DNA from: an uncultured Bacillota bacterium
GTDB taxonomy: Bacteria > Bacillota_I > Bacilli_A > RF39 > UBA660
Reading direction: 5' to 3'
Length of the DNA stretch: 36,299 nt
Assembly (NCBI GenBank): GCA_905205665.1
Contig: CAJLEF010000011.1
Location: 1-36,299, forward strand
The notes under the pieces were generated by a model that was given only the letters and a program-made list of their open reading frames with translations, was not told the origin of the DNA and made no database searches. A program made the position numbers and the translations under genes. Positions 7,868 through 16,552 of the stretch are shown here, piece by piece; within the stretch, counting starts at the first letter, position 1; every line of letters begins with the position of its first letter.

Positions 7868-8546
7868 GATAACCATAAATAGCGATAAAGTGAAAAATAG
7901 TGCCAAAAATACAAAAGAAATGAAAAACACAATGAATGTACTTCTTTTTAGAACCGACTCCATATAAAATAGCTCCCAAAGAATACATGACACCACCTAA
8001 TATAATGAATAAAACGGGCGTAAGACCCATATGACTTATTAAAGGCTTAACAAAAAGTAAAACGCTCCAACCATTCATTAAATGACATAAAACTTCAATC
8101 CACTGCACTTTATCAATATTTACACAAGAAGCGAAAATACCTACCAATGTAACTATGGCAACAAAACCAAAGAAAAAACAGCCTTTCATGCCACCGATAC
8201 CGACTAAAGAAACGGGTAAAATGGTTCCTAAAACAAGTAAAAAAACATTCGTGTGGTCAATTACTCTTAAAATTTTCTTACCCATAATATGAGGTGACAA
8301 GGCATGATAAATACAGCTCATCGTGTATAAAATTATCATGGATGTTCCAAAAATCGTTACCGTTACTAAATTTGTAACACTTTCATGACTGGCTTTTACA
8401 ATCATTAAAATAAGACCCGCAATACTAAAAGCCGCGGCAATTCCATGGGATAAGGAATTAATAATCTCTTCACTTAAACTATAATTCGGAATTTTAATTT
8501 TGGATATTTCTTCTTTTAAAATATATCTTTCTTTCAAATTCACCAC
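7860..8546 (-). CDS. Hemolysin III family membrane protein (YqfA/PAQR type)
   Basis: Seven-helix integral membrane protein of the HlyIII/progestin-adipoQ receptor superfamily. Family metal-site residues are visible: SCIYHALSP after helix 2, DHTNVFLLVLGT in helix 3, and the late HCVFHFFCIFGTIFHF with the final histidines. N-terminal SLSHGIAAAFSIAG is typical. Despite the name, members are thought to be zinc-dependent hydrolase-like membrane proteins linked to lipid homeostasis. The start is one of two adjacent GTG codons (8546 or 8543) behind GGAAG; the choice is uncertain. It follows the deacetylase gene by 58 bases and is likely the last gene of that operon. Confidence 0.88.
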   Translation of the reverse strand: MVNLKERYILKEEISKIKIPNYSLSEEIINSLSHGIAAAFSIAGLILMIVKASHESVTNLVTVTIFGTSMIILYTMSCIYHALSPHIMGKKILRVIDHTNVFLLVLGTILPVSLVGIGGMKGCFFFGFVAIVTLVGIFASCVNIDKVQWIEVLCHLMNGWSVLLFVKPLISHMGLTPVLFIILGGVMYSLGAILYGVGSKKKYIHCVFHFFCIFGTIFHFIAIYGYLI

Positions 8547-8604
8547 TTCCGAAGAAATTATACACTTTTTTTAGAAAGAAAAGAACTACATTTTTGCCTT
8601 TTTG

Positions 8605-10038
8605 TTAATTATTAACACGGTGATGAACCGTTGGCGTATCATTTGTGATAGCGCGAAAAGTGTAACCATGAGAAAGACCAAATTTAATAATACTTTCAAC
8701 AGCATCCACACTAAAACCTTTAATATCATGTTGCAAAACCATATAAGTACTATTATTGCCTAAAGCACCAATGACATTGGAAATAACAGTCGCGGTATTA
8801 GTTGTTTCGCCAGCATCACCAGAAACTACATTCCAATCAAAATAACGAAATCCTCTTGCTTCAACGGCTTTTGTTAAACCACTCATGATGTGTGTTCCGC
8901 CATCATAACTTTTACTTATGGTATTAGAACTTCCTCCTGGAAAACGAATAATATTAGCCGTATAACCTGTTATTTTCTTTACCTTATTTTGAATGGCATA
9001 TAAATCATTAAAATAAGTACTTTCACTTGTATAAATATTATAATTATGAGAATAAGAATGAAGTCCTACCGTGTGACCTTCTTGATATTCTCTTAAAATA
9101 ACGTCATCGTACCCCCTCGTCAAACCTTGACTGGTTACAAAAAAAGTGGCTTTTACATTATACTTTTTTAAAACATCTAATAACTTACTTGTGTAATAAC
9201 TTGGTCCATCATCAAAAGTTAAATAAATACTTTTACCCGCGGGAGCAGATGGATTATTTTGTTTATAAACATACACTTTTCTCTTTATATTTGCTTCATT
9301 TTGACTACTATCCATCACTTTATAAGATACTTCATATTCACCAGGAGTATTCGTATCCACTTTAGATTCAACACTTATTTTATCGGTTAAATCACCATCA
9401 CATTCATCCGTGGCCGTGGCTCCCAATTCTTCATATTTAGCGCCGGCTTTGATAGAAACAACACTTTCCCCCTTTAAAGTTATTAAAGGTTTATCTTCAT
9501 CTTTTAAAGTAGCTTCTTTTTCCAACATGGCCTTATTACCAGATTTATCAGTTACTTCAAAAATAACTTTGCCATTTTGATATTTTGTCTCTATTTTGTC
9601 ATTTACATCTTTGTCATAGTTATCTTCTGCCTTGACATTATATTGCCGAAGTTTACCATTAGGACAAACCGTAATATTTTCATCTGCCAACGTAATATGA
9701 GGAGCTTCTAAGTCTTTTACTTCAATTTTTTGCTCTTTAAAAAATTTTTGCCCTTCATATTCATAAGTATATTTAAGGGTATATTCCCCAATCTTACTCG
9801 TGTCTACTACTCCCTCTTTTGAGACAGTCACCTCATTACAATTAAAGAAATTACCATAACAAACCTCACCACTGGCCTCTTTAAAATCACTTTGATAATT
9901 TACTTCGACAACGTCTTTAAACTCTTTTACTTTAAATTTATCTTTCAATAAAGCATAGCTTACTAAAGGAATCACTACCAGAAAAAAGAAAAGCAATAAA
10001 CCATACAAAATTTTTTTATCTCTTAACTTTTCAGGCAT
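8605..10038 (-). CDS. Polysaccharide deacetylase with Ig-like repeats, cell surface
   Basis: NodB-homology carbohydrate esterase family 4 enzyme, probably removing acetyl groups from peptidoglycan GlcNAc (lysozyme resistance). Residues 10-30 form an uncleaved signal anchor. Residues ~35-260 hold bacterial Ig-like repeats (DUF5011-type, as in GDLTDKISVESK and PGEYEVSYKVMDSSQN). The catalytic domain starts with TFDDGPS (274-280; the base is an Asp), then HSYSH (327-331, metal), RFPGG, DWNV and the late LQHD, all the CE4 motifs. The ATG sits behind AGAGGTG that lies inside the end of the upstream dehydrogenase gene (12-base gap), showing an operon. The metal-ligand residues are all present, so it should be active. 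Confidence 0.9.
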   Translation of the reverse strand: MPEKLRDKKILYGLLLFFFLVVIPLVSYALLKDKFKVKEFKDVVEVNYQSDFKEASGEVCYGNFFNCNEVTVSKEGVVDTSKIGEYTLKYTYEYEGQKFFKEQKIEVKDLEAPHITLADENITVCPNGKLRQYNVKAEDNYDKDVNDKIETKYQNGKVIFEVTDKSGNKAMLEKEATLKDEDKPLITLKGESVVSIKAGAKYEELGATATDECDGDLTDKISVESKVDTNTPGEYEVSYKVMDSSQNEANIKRKVYVYKQNNPSAPAGKSIYLTFDDGPSYYTSKLLDVLKKYNVKATFFVTSQGLTRGYDDVILREYQEGHTVGLHSYSHNYNIYTSESTYFNDLYAIQNKVKKITGYTANIIRFPGGSSNTISKSYDGGTHIMSGLTKAVEARGFRYFDWNVVSGDAGETTNTATVISNVIGALGNNSTYMVLQHDIKGFSVDAVESIIKFGLSHGYTFRAITNDTPTVHHRVNN

Positions 10039-10050
10039 AAAACACCTCTT

Positions 10051-11112
10051 CTATTTTTGTAATGACATTAAAAAATGGGGTTCAGGATACTTACTAATAG
10101 GAACAAAGCCACTTGACATATGATAGACATCTGGTATACGATTTACGACATCTGCACAAGTAAGCATCACCGTATTAGGTTCTTCATTTACGGTTCTTGT
10201 AGTAGGTTCACCAAAAATAGTCCAGTCATTAATATCTTTTTCTTCTGCTGTATAAACTTTACCAATACACATAATTTCTAATAAAATATTTTCTTTAGTA
10301 CTTGCTTTAACACAAGCGTTCATTCCTCTTACGTCACCTTTTTTCAAAGTCATATTAAGAGTACTACTCGTTAGCTCTTCATCTGTTAAAACAGGTACTA
10401 ACTCTTGGGAAATATCCGTGATATGAAGATGAAGTTTATCACATAAAGCTCCCATTACATTCCACATATAACTTGGAAAAAAAACTCGATTATCAATAAG
10501 ATTTTGAAGGGTCTTTTTATCCATATGGTTCATACTACCTATTTCTTTTTCAAATTCACTGTCTGTTAAACCTGCTCCATGAGCCTTAGCAAGAGCAATA
10601 CCATAATCTTCGACATTATAAGAACTAATACCTTTAATTTTAGTTATTTTGGAAGTGGAAGCACAAATATTACTAATCATATTGCACCAGAAAATATCTT
10701 GATAACCACACCCTGTAATAGTGACATTAAACGCTTTAGCAAGAGAATCTAATTCTTGATAAAGGTTTGGATTAGAATTTTCAGGATAAAAAGCTTCTTC
10801 ACAAGTTGTTAAAACATTTACGCCATTTTTAACACATGTTCTAATAGATTCCTCAATATCATTTAAAAAGCTCATCGTTGTAATAATAGCAACATCAGGA
10901 TGATTCTCTTTCAAGATTTTATCTAAGTCTTTCGCATCATTAATAAAAACATTTTTATCTTCTTTTTCCATGACAAATCCAATATCTTTACCAATTAAAT
11001 CTTTATTTTTATCAACAGCTCCGACAATTATTCCACCTTTTTCATACACATAACGCATGATATATTTGCTCATTTTGCCACAGCCAATTTGAACTATTTT
11101 AAATTTTTCCAT
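10051..11112 (-). CDS. 2,4-diaminopentanoate dehydrogenase-like NAD(P) oxidoreductase
   Basis: Dihydrodipicolinate reductase-like Rossmann protein resembling 2,4-diaminopentanoate dehydrogenase of ornithine fermentation, which oxidatively deaminates 2,4-diaminopentanoate to 2-amino-4-oxopentanoate. IVQIGCGKMSKYIM is the dinucleotide loop; LTTCEEAFYPE, TGCGYQDIFW, and the C-terminal NRIPDVYHMSSGF are family stretches. ATG at 11112 is chosen because AGAGG lies 8 bases upstream; the frame opens at 11130, inside the preceding gene. It lies 4 bases after the ClpB-like ATPase gene. None of the partner genes of ornithine fermentation (thiolase, aminomutase) are in the window, so the true substrate may differ. 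Confidence 0.75.
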   Translation of the reverse strand: MEKFKIVQIGCGKMSKYIMRYVYEKGGIIVGAVDKNKDLIGKDIGFVMEKEDKNVFINDAKDLDKILKENHPDVAIITTMSFLNDIEESIRTCVKNGVNVLTTCEEAFYPENSNPNLYQELDSLAKAFNVTITGCGYQDIFWCNMISNICASTSKITKIKGISSYNVEDYGIALAKAHGAGLTDSEFEKEIGSMNHMDKKTLQNLIDNRVFFPSYMWNVMGALCDKLHLHITDISQELVPVLTDEELTSSTLNMTLKKGDVRGMNACVKASTKENILLEIMCIGKVYTAEEKDINDWTIFGEPTTRTVNEEPNTVMLTCADVVNRIPDVYHMSSGFVPISKYPEPHFLMSLQK

Positions 11113-11116
11113 TTTT

Positions 11117-12055
11117 TCAACCTCTTTCATTTAAATCAACATTTTCTTCAACAATTAAATCTTTAAATTCTTCTTTAAAACGCTCGATTTCTTTTACTTT
11201 AACATCATCATAAATGTTTTTGGCATTACAAATAGCCTTATAAATATGTTTTATTTTAACCGTTTTTTCATTATCATATAAAGCGTAAGTAAAAGCATTT
11301 GATAAAATCGTTAAACATATATCCGGATACCTAGAAGCCACTTCATAAACTCTTTTATATTCGTCAGTCATTTCGACAATGAACCACATTATTTTTTCTT
11401 TAATAAAATCACTATAAAGAAGTTTAACTCCCATTTGGGTTTCTAATTTGTAAACGGTTCCCATTAAAATTTTAACAGTGTTTTCTTTAGAAGTTTCTAA
11501 AACATCTATTTTTTGAAATCTTCTTAAAAACGCTCTATCTCGTAAAATATAAGTTTCATATTCTTCGGTAGTCGTTGCGCCAATCATTTTAATGGTTCCT
11601 CTATCAAGACCTGCTTTTAACATATTAGCAAAGTCGATACCACCATTTGCAGATGCATTTTTATTAACCAAAACATGTGTTTCATCAATAAATAGTATGG
11701 TCTTTTCTTTTTGATTTAATTCCTTTACTAATAAATCAATTCTATTTTCTGTTTGCCCATCACTTACCACAGAGCCAAGTAATGAAGTAATATTTACTTT
11801 AATAATTTCCCAGTCTTTTAAAGCATCAGGAACTAAATTATTTTGAATGCGATACGCAAGTCCTTCTACTATGGCTGTTTTACCAATACCAGGCTTACCT
11901 ACTAAAAGTGCACTTTTTTCAGGAGTTAAAAGCGTTAATATACATTGTTTTATTTCCTCATCACGTGCAATGGCAGGGTCTGTAATATATTTTTTTTGTG
12001 TTAAATTTTCGCCGTATCTTTCTAACATACTGACTTCTGTATTTAATTGTTCCAT
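11117..12055 (-). CDS. Single-domain ClpA/ClpB-type AAA+ ATPase
   Basis: Looks like the first nucleotide-binding module of ClpA/ClpB standing alone. Walker A is GKPGIGKT, Walker B ILFIDETH (Clp proteins normally have DEIH), sensor I IGATTTEEY, and the arginine-finger region LRRFQ. The substrate-threading loop region (LLGS after NITS) is shortened. There is no Clp N-domain, no second AAA module and no ClpP-binding loop. The start is ATG at 12055 behind AGAGGA; the longer frame to 12106 has no ribosome site. It probably works as a small AAA+ remodelling ATPase with an unknown partner. It is the first gene of a run with the dehydrogenase and deacetylase genes. Confidence 0.8.
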   Translation of the reverse strand: MEQLNTEVSMLERYGENLTQKKYITDPAIARDEEIKQCILTLLTPEKSALLVGKPGIGKTAIVEGLAYRIQNNLVPDALKDWEIIKVNITSLLGSVVSDGQTENRIDLLVKELNQKEKTILFIDETHVLVNKNASANGGIDFANMLKAGLDRGTIKMIGATTTEEYETYILRDRAFLRRFQKIDVLETSKENTVKILMGTVYKLETQMGVKLLYSDFIKEKIMWFIVEMTDEYKRVYEVASRYPDICLTILSNAFTYALYDNEKTVKIKHIYKAICNAKNIYDDVKVKEIERFKEEFKDLIVEENVDLNERG

Positions 12056-12109
12056 AATTACCATCCTCTTTATAAGAATATCACAAAAAGAAAAAAAATT
12101 CACCAAAAC

Positions 12110-12134
12110 AAAAAAAGAATCGTTAAATAAACGA
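12110..12134 (-). terminator. Weak terminator after the DUF1700 gene
   Basis: Five-bp stem TCGTT/AACGA followed on the minus strand by a run of T (A at 12110-12116 on plus). The stem is short, so read-through is possible. Confidence 0.4.
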
Positions 12135-12140
12135 AACTTA

Positions 12141-13724
12141 TTAATAAAAGTTAGAACAACTATCTTCTTCTATTTGATTCATTCCTTCTTTGTCTGTTTT
12201 TACGATTTTGACAACTTCATTTTCGGTAAATAAATTTTCAATAGATGTATCAATATAGGATTGATATGTTTTAAAAGTAAACTCATAATTATTGCCAATA
12301 GAAACTTCGTTTAAAAGGGCTTTTTTTACTTTAACGGTTTGAACATCATCACTTAAAAAACTTTGCAAAGTTAAATAGATATAATCACTATCACTACTTA
12401 AAACACTATTCAAAATTTTATAAGTTCTTATAAATTCACAACTAGAATAATTAGTTTTATTTTGATAATATTTTTGACGATTTTTTTTAATCATAGCAAT
12501 ATTTTTTTCATTAGCGCTCACGGTAATAGTTGGTTCTAGTTTATAATCATAAACTTTCTTTTCTTTTAAATCTTTAATCATATGTCCTAATATATCTGTT
12601 CTTATATTAATTTTTTCTAAAGTATAATTTAAATAAACAAGATTATCTTTTTTAACAATATCTGTTTTCATCGCATTACTAAGAGGATAATATTCGTAAG
12701 TAACTTTAATTGTGTCTAAATTATTGTCGATATTATAGTTAGCAATATTGCCTATAAAAACAGTATCTTTATTCATAATAAGTTCTTCTGTTAACGTTTC
12801 TAGTTTTAAATCACTTGGTACACCACTTATAAATTCCGTTTTAGAAAGTTCATCTAAAGCCATAACACAGCCTAAACCTAAAAGGAAAATCGTGCCAACA
12901 AAACTTATTAAAAACATCTTGGCATAGCCTTTACGACTAGCAACAAAATGATATAAAATCATAAAAAATAAAAAGCCAAATAAGAATAAAGAAAAGATAA
13001 TCAAATATAAACCAATATAATAGACTTTGTGGAGGAGTAAATAAATGGCAAGAGCTAAAACAAAAACCATAACCATTAAATAAATACTAAGGGCAAAAAG
13101 CATAATAATGGCACTAAATTTTAAAAGATAACTAAATATTTTAATAATGGTCTCGCCTTGAGGTGGAATGATGTTATTTTTTTTATCAAAAGATATTTCT
13201 TTTTGGAAAAACTTTTTATCTAAGGCTGTTTTAAAAATATAAAAAGACACCAAAATATAAGATAATTCTAAAATAAATTTCCAAACATAATAAAAAATAC
13301 GATTAAAAGGACTTGATAAAATATAAAAGATATTTTTTCCTAAATTAATAAGTAATGAAAAAGGAATGTGCCCTAAAGAAATAACTAATAAAAAGAGTAA
13401 AATTTCGATAATTAAATAAAAGATTTCTTTAAAAGATCTGCTACTTAAATCTTGACTAATATTTTGAATATAAGAAAGTAAATGTTCTGAAAAATCTTCT
13501 AACGTATTTTTAGAAACTTCGTTTTTAGGTTTATAGGTTTTATAAAGTTCTTTAGCAAGTTCTTTGGCATCTCCAAAAAATAATACTGCCTCTTCCTCAG
13601 TCATGCCATTACTTATTTTTTCATCAATATAATCATTATATTCTTTAATAATATCTTCTTTGTCTTCTTCATCAATGCCAACTAATTCTTTTTTTAAATC
13701 CCTTAAAAATTCTTTTTTCTTCAC
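12141..13724 (-). CDS. DUF1700 domain multi-pass membrane protein
   Basis: N-terminal ~80 residues match DUF1700 (KKEFLRDLKKEL, EYNDYIDEKISNGMTEEE, FFGDAKELAKEL). It is followed by six or so hydrophobic helices (about residues 95-290) and a long C-terminal domain rich in beta structure with no recognised motif, likely outside the membrane. Family members often pair with a PadR regulator and behave like membrane-bound sensors or anti-sigma-type proteins; no PadR gene is present here. GTG at 13724 is the better start, as AGAGGT lies just before it; the upstream ATGs sit at or before the ribosome site. The C-terminus ends in SCSNFY. Confidence 0.75.
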   Translation of the reverse strand: MKKKEFLRDLKKELVGIDEEDKEDIIKEYNDYIDEKISNGMTEEEAVLFFGDAKELAKELYKTYKPKNEVSKNTLEDFSEHLLSYIQNISQDLSSRSFKEIFYLIIEILLFLLVISLGHIPFSLLINLGKNIFYILSSPFNRIFYYVWKFILELSYILVSFYIFKTALDKKFFQKEISFDKKNNIIPPQGETIIKIFSYLLKFSAIIMLFALSIYLMVMVFVLALAIYLLLHKVYYIGLYLIIFSLFLFGFLFFMILYHFVASRKGYAKMFLISFVGTIFLLGLGCVMALDELSKTEFISGVPSDLKLETLTEELIMNKDTVFIGNIANYNIDNNLDTIKVTYEYYPLSNAMKTDIVKKDNLVYLNYTLEKINIRTDILGHMIKDLKEKKVYDYKLEPTITVSANEKNIAMIKKNRQKYYQNKTNYSSCEFIRTYKILNSVLSSDSDYIYLTLQSFLSDDVQTVKVKKALLNEVSIGNNYEFTFKTYQSYIDTSIENLFTENEVVKIVKTDKEGMNQIEEDSCSNFY

Positions 13725-13766
13725 GAGAATACCTCTTTTCATATAGACGATTATTTTCATCTTTAG

Positions 13767-13793
13767 ATTATCATTTACACTTTATCTTGTCAA
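13767..13793 (-). promoter_or_regulatory. Possible promoter of the DUF1700 gene
   Basis: Minus-strand TTGACA at 13793-13788 with GATAAT at 13772-13767 (15-base spacer), about 40 bases before the GTG start. The spacing is short. Confidence 0.4.
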
Positions 13794-13795
13794 CG

Positions 13796-13827
13796 AAAAA
13801 AAGAGCAGCCTTTGATAGCCACTCTTT
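13796..13827 (-). terminator. Intrinsic terminator, minus strand
   Basis: Stem AAAGAG/CTCTTT with an inner GC/GC pair across a 2x2 internal loop, followed on the minus strand by seven T. It ends transcription coming from the ABC transporter side just before the DUF1700 promoter. Confidence 0.65.
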
Positions 13828-13876
13828 CGTGAATTTCCATTATTTATAAATTTAAAGAAAGTGTTGTATTATTGAT

Positions 13877-14057
13877 TTAACACAAAAGTGTAAAGTTGTT
13901 TGGGGTAGTAGTTATGACATTTATAATGCCGAAATTTGGAAATTCACCATCAAACAAGGTAATTTCTTGCTTGACGCCTAATATACTAACTTCATTTATC
14001 CACTTTTGCAATAGGAGGTTTTGACAAGTTTTGTCGAATAAATTATTTGCCACAAGA
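13877..14057 (-). pseudogene. Possible IS3-type transposase remnant
   Basis: Minus-strand translation after the ABC transporter stop gives a short stretch, ANNLFDKTC, LLLQKWINEVSILGVKQ, then TLFDGEF. This loosely resembles the start of the DDE domain of IS3-family OrfB proteins (where KWVTDVT and DLFNGEI are usual). It has no start codon of its own, because the open frame begins inside the ABC gene, and it ends after about 60 codons. The match is by eye only and it may be non-coding. Confidence 0.2.
14019..14039. repeat. 21-bp dispersed repeat, copy B
   Basis: Same 21 bases as 900-920 with one substitution (A for T in the centre). It lies directly after the ABC transporter gene, within the possible transposase remnant. 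Confidence 0.4.
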
Positions 14058-15788
14058 TTATTTTTGCTTAACAATTTCTGTTTCGTATAATTCTTTATAC
14101 GATTTACAATTTTTAATAAGTTCATTATGTTTTCCTTCGGCAACAATACGTCCATCTTCAATCATTAATATACGATCAGCATTTTTTACAGTTGATAGAC
14201 GATGCGCAATAATCAAAATGGTATATTCCTGTTGAAGGTTATCAATTGCTTGTTGAATCTTGGCTTGTGTTTCATTATCAAGAGCTGATGTAGCCTCATC
14301 AAAAAGAATGATTTCTGTTTTTTGAACAAAGGCTCTAGCTATAGCTAGTCTTTGTTTTTGGCCTCCAGACAAAGTTATACCACCTTCGCCAACAATGGTA
14401 TCATATTTTAATGGCAAAGATTCTATAAAATCGTCAAGAGCAGCCAAATGACAGGCCTCGATCATCTCTTCTTCAGTTAAATCCTTTTTTACCAATTTTA
14501 AATTATCTCTAATACTCATATTAAATATATAAGGATTTTGACTGACAATTGTAATATTACCTCGTATAGAATCTTTATCTAACTCTTTTATATCTACGCC
14601 ATCAATGGTAATTTTACCATCATAGTTATCGTACATTTTGCAAAGAAGATTAAATATTGTTGTTTTACCTGCTCCACTTTTACCTACAAAAGCAACTGTT
14701 TCATTAGCCTTTACCTTAAAATTCAAATGATTCAAAACTTTATTTTCCTTATATTTAAAATTAACATTTTTAAATTCAAAGTTACCATCCACTTTGTCCA
14801 AATGTTTATCTCCAAAAGTTTCTTTAACATATTTTTCATCTTCAAAAATATCAAATATTCTCGTAGCAGATAAATTAAACTTTTTAATTAATTCATGAAA
14901 GCCTGTAATATTTTGGACCAAACTATTATACCGATTACCAAAGTTAAATAAAACAATACCTGTTGCAACGGCAAGAGAACCGTTCAAAACAGAGATACCA
15001 ATAATAAATGAAATAACAAAAAGCGAAATAGCTGCCCAATACCACCTAATTACTAAATAAGTTAAATTAATATTTTCCATGTTGTATTTTTCTGAATTTA
15101 AGTTTTCAAAACGTGTTCTAAGTTCATCTAAAAAACTTTTTTCACCATTTAACATTTTAATATCTTCGGCACCTCTTACAATTTCGCCTGTAAAACTTGT
15201 CATAGCATCATTACTCTTTTTGTAATTTGCATTGTTTTTATTGTAGATATTTATCCTTAACACTTCGATTATCATTCGAATAGAAAAGGCAAATAAAACA
15301 AAAATAAACACTATTTTACTTAAAACAAAATATGTTATTAAAATACCAATATTGGCGATGATACCATTAATATATCTATTTAAATCTGTAAAAATAGTTG
15401 AAATATTTTTAGTATCGCCAATTAATCTTTGAATAAATATTCCTGAACCATTTTCTTCCAAAGTTTGATTACTAAGTTTCAATATTTCAGCACCTAAATC
15501 TGATTGAATATTTATATAGATTTGTCTAAATATTTTCTGATACAACTTACTCTTAAAATAATCCAAAGTATCTTCTAAAAGAATACAAATAAAAACAATT
15601 ACAGACATATAAATAAATTGTTTTATACTTTCATTTGTTAATAAAACGATTTGTTTTGCAGACATAAACGGAAATAAAATACTAAAACAAATACCAAAAA
15701 CACTTAAAAGAAAATAGACAATAATCTTCTTTTTTTCACTTTTCGCGTATTTCCACACGAACTTCATATTTTTTATAAACTCTTTCAC
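14058..15788 (-). CDS. ABC transporter, fused permease and ATP-binding protein
   Basis: Half-size exporter of the MdlB/MsbA type. Residues ~20-295 form the six-helix transmembrane domain; the nucleotide-binding domain follows with Walker A GKSGAGKT (369-376), signature LSGGQ (473-477), Walker B with FDEAT (496-500) and the switch His529 in IAHRLS. All catalytic residues are present. It should act as a homodimer or pair with an unlinked half, exporting a lipid, peptide or drug. The start is GTG at 15788 behind GAGGTGG. The cargo cannot be deduced: there is no peptidase domain or precursor peptide nearby. Confidence 0.9.
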   Translation of the reverse strand: MKEFIKNMKFVWKYAKSEKKKIIVYFLLSVFGICFSILFPFMSAKQIVLLTNESIKQFIYMSVIVFICILLEDTLDYFKSKLYQKIFRQIYINIQSDLGAEILKLSNQTLEENGSGIFIQRLIGDTKNISTIFTDLNRYINGIIANIGILITYFVLSKIVFIFVLFAFSIRMIIEVLRINIYNKNNANYKKSNDAMTSFTGEIVRGAEDIKMLNGEKSFLDELRTRFENLNSEKYNMENINLTYLVIRWYWAAISLFVISFIIGISVLNGSLAVATGIVLFNFGNRYNSLVQNITGFHELIKKFNLSATRIFDIFEDEKYVKETFGDKHLDKVDGNFEFKNVNFKYKENKVLNHLNFKVKANETVAFVGKSGAGKTTIFNLLCKMYDNYDGKITIDGVDIKELDKDSIRGNITIVSQNPYIFNMSIRDNLKLVKKDLTEEEMIEACHLAALDDFIESLPLKYDTIVGEGGITLSGGQKQRLAIARAFVQKTEIILFDEATSALDNETQAKIQQAIDNLQQEYTILIIAHRLSTVKNADRILMIEDGRIVAEGKHNELIKNCKSYKELYETEIVKQK

Positions 15789-15877
15789 TCAACCACCTCG
15801 CTTAAAATTTTAACATTTTAGAGCATTTTTTCCAGTCTTTTTTTTCCAAAATACCTGTGATATAATATACTTGTATT

Positions 15878-15912
15878 AAAAAAAGGCCCTATTTTGTTAA
15901 AGGTCTTTTTTT
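15878..15912. terminator. Bidirectional intrinsic terminator
   Basis: Seven A plus GGCC pairs with GGTC plus seven T (11-bp stem, one G-T pair), giving a U-run in either direction. It lies between the NUDIX gene (minus strand, ends at 15922) and the ABC transporter, so it mainly ends the NUDIX transcript. Confidence 0.75.
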
Positions 15913-15921
15913 GCTTCTTTT

Positions 15922-16494
15922 TTAGCTATTTAAATAACTCATATAACTGGCTATTAAATCGCCATCCATTAAATTATTAGGAACATCTTCAGGATAAAAG
16001 AATTTTAATCTCTTAGTTTCAGAATCTCCCTTTAACCTAGAAGCATTTTCTAAGTTAACATCAGCAAGATATAAAGAGGTATTATTATAAACAATATCCC
16101 CGTTAGGATAACTATTTTTTCTAGATTCTCCAGATAAAGTATCTATTAGAATTAAATTTTCTGGATTTAATTTAATTCCTGTTTCTTCAAAAGCTTCCCG
16201 GATAGCTGTTAGTCTTAAATCTTCTCCTAAATCTTGACATCCTCCTGGCAACCCCCATTTATTCCGATCCGTTCTTTCTTGTAATAGAATTTGTCCTTTT
16301 TCATTTCTAATGATAATAGCAGCACCAGTTTGAATAAAAGGAATATGATTTATTCTATCATCTAATGCCATTCTAAATAGAACAGGATACCCACCATAAT
16401 TACGACTTAATTCTAATAATTCTTTTTCTTCTAAACTCATGACTAAATTAACAAATTCCTCATGAGAATATTCACGCATTTTTTTATATTTCAT
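15922..16494 (-). CDS. NUDIX hydrolase
   Basis: Cytoplasmic hydrolase of a nucleoside diphosphate linked to another moiety. The Nudix box is intact: GG, then E, REAFEETG with the metal-binding glutamates. The N-terminal ~60 residues (YSHEEFVNLVMSLEEKELL) are a helical extension seen in several Bacilli NUDIX proteins that act on nucleotide sugars or on ADP-ribose; the substrate is not certain. ATG at 16494 is preferred because AGGAAGT precedes it by seven bases; the GTG at 16503 lies inside that site. Single gene with its own terminator. Confidence 0.88.
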   Translation of the reverse strand: MKYKKMREYSHEEFVNLVMSLEEKELLELSRNYGGYPVLFRMALDDRINHIPFIQTGAAIIIRNEKGQILLQERTDRNKWGLPGGCQDLGEDLRLTAIREAFEETGIKLNPENLILIDTLSGESRKNSYPNGDIVYNNTSLYLADVNLENASRLKGDSETKRLKFFYPEDVPNNLMDGDLIASYMSYLNS

Positions 16495-16552
16495 TGTTAT
16501 CACTTCCTAAGCGTATTATATAATAATATTTAAACAATTAAAAGTTTAATAA

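Noticed and set aside
13877..14161. 94-residue protein starting inside the ABC transporter gene
   Set aside because: The first third overlaps the exporter's conserved C-terminus in another frame and there is no ribosome site; only the part after 14057 may be a remnant.
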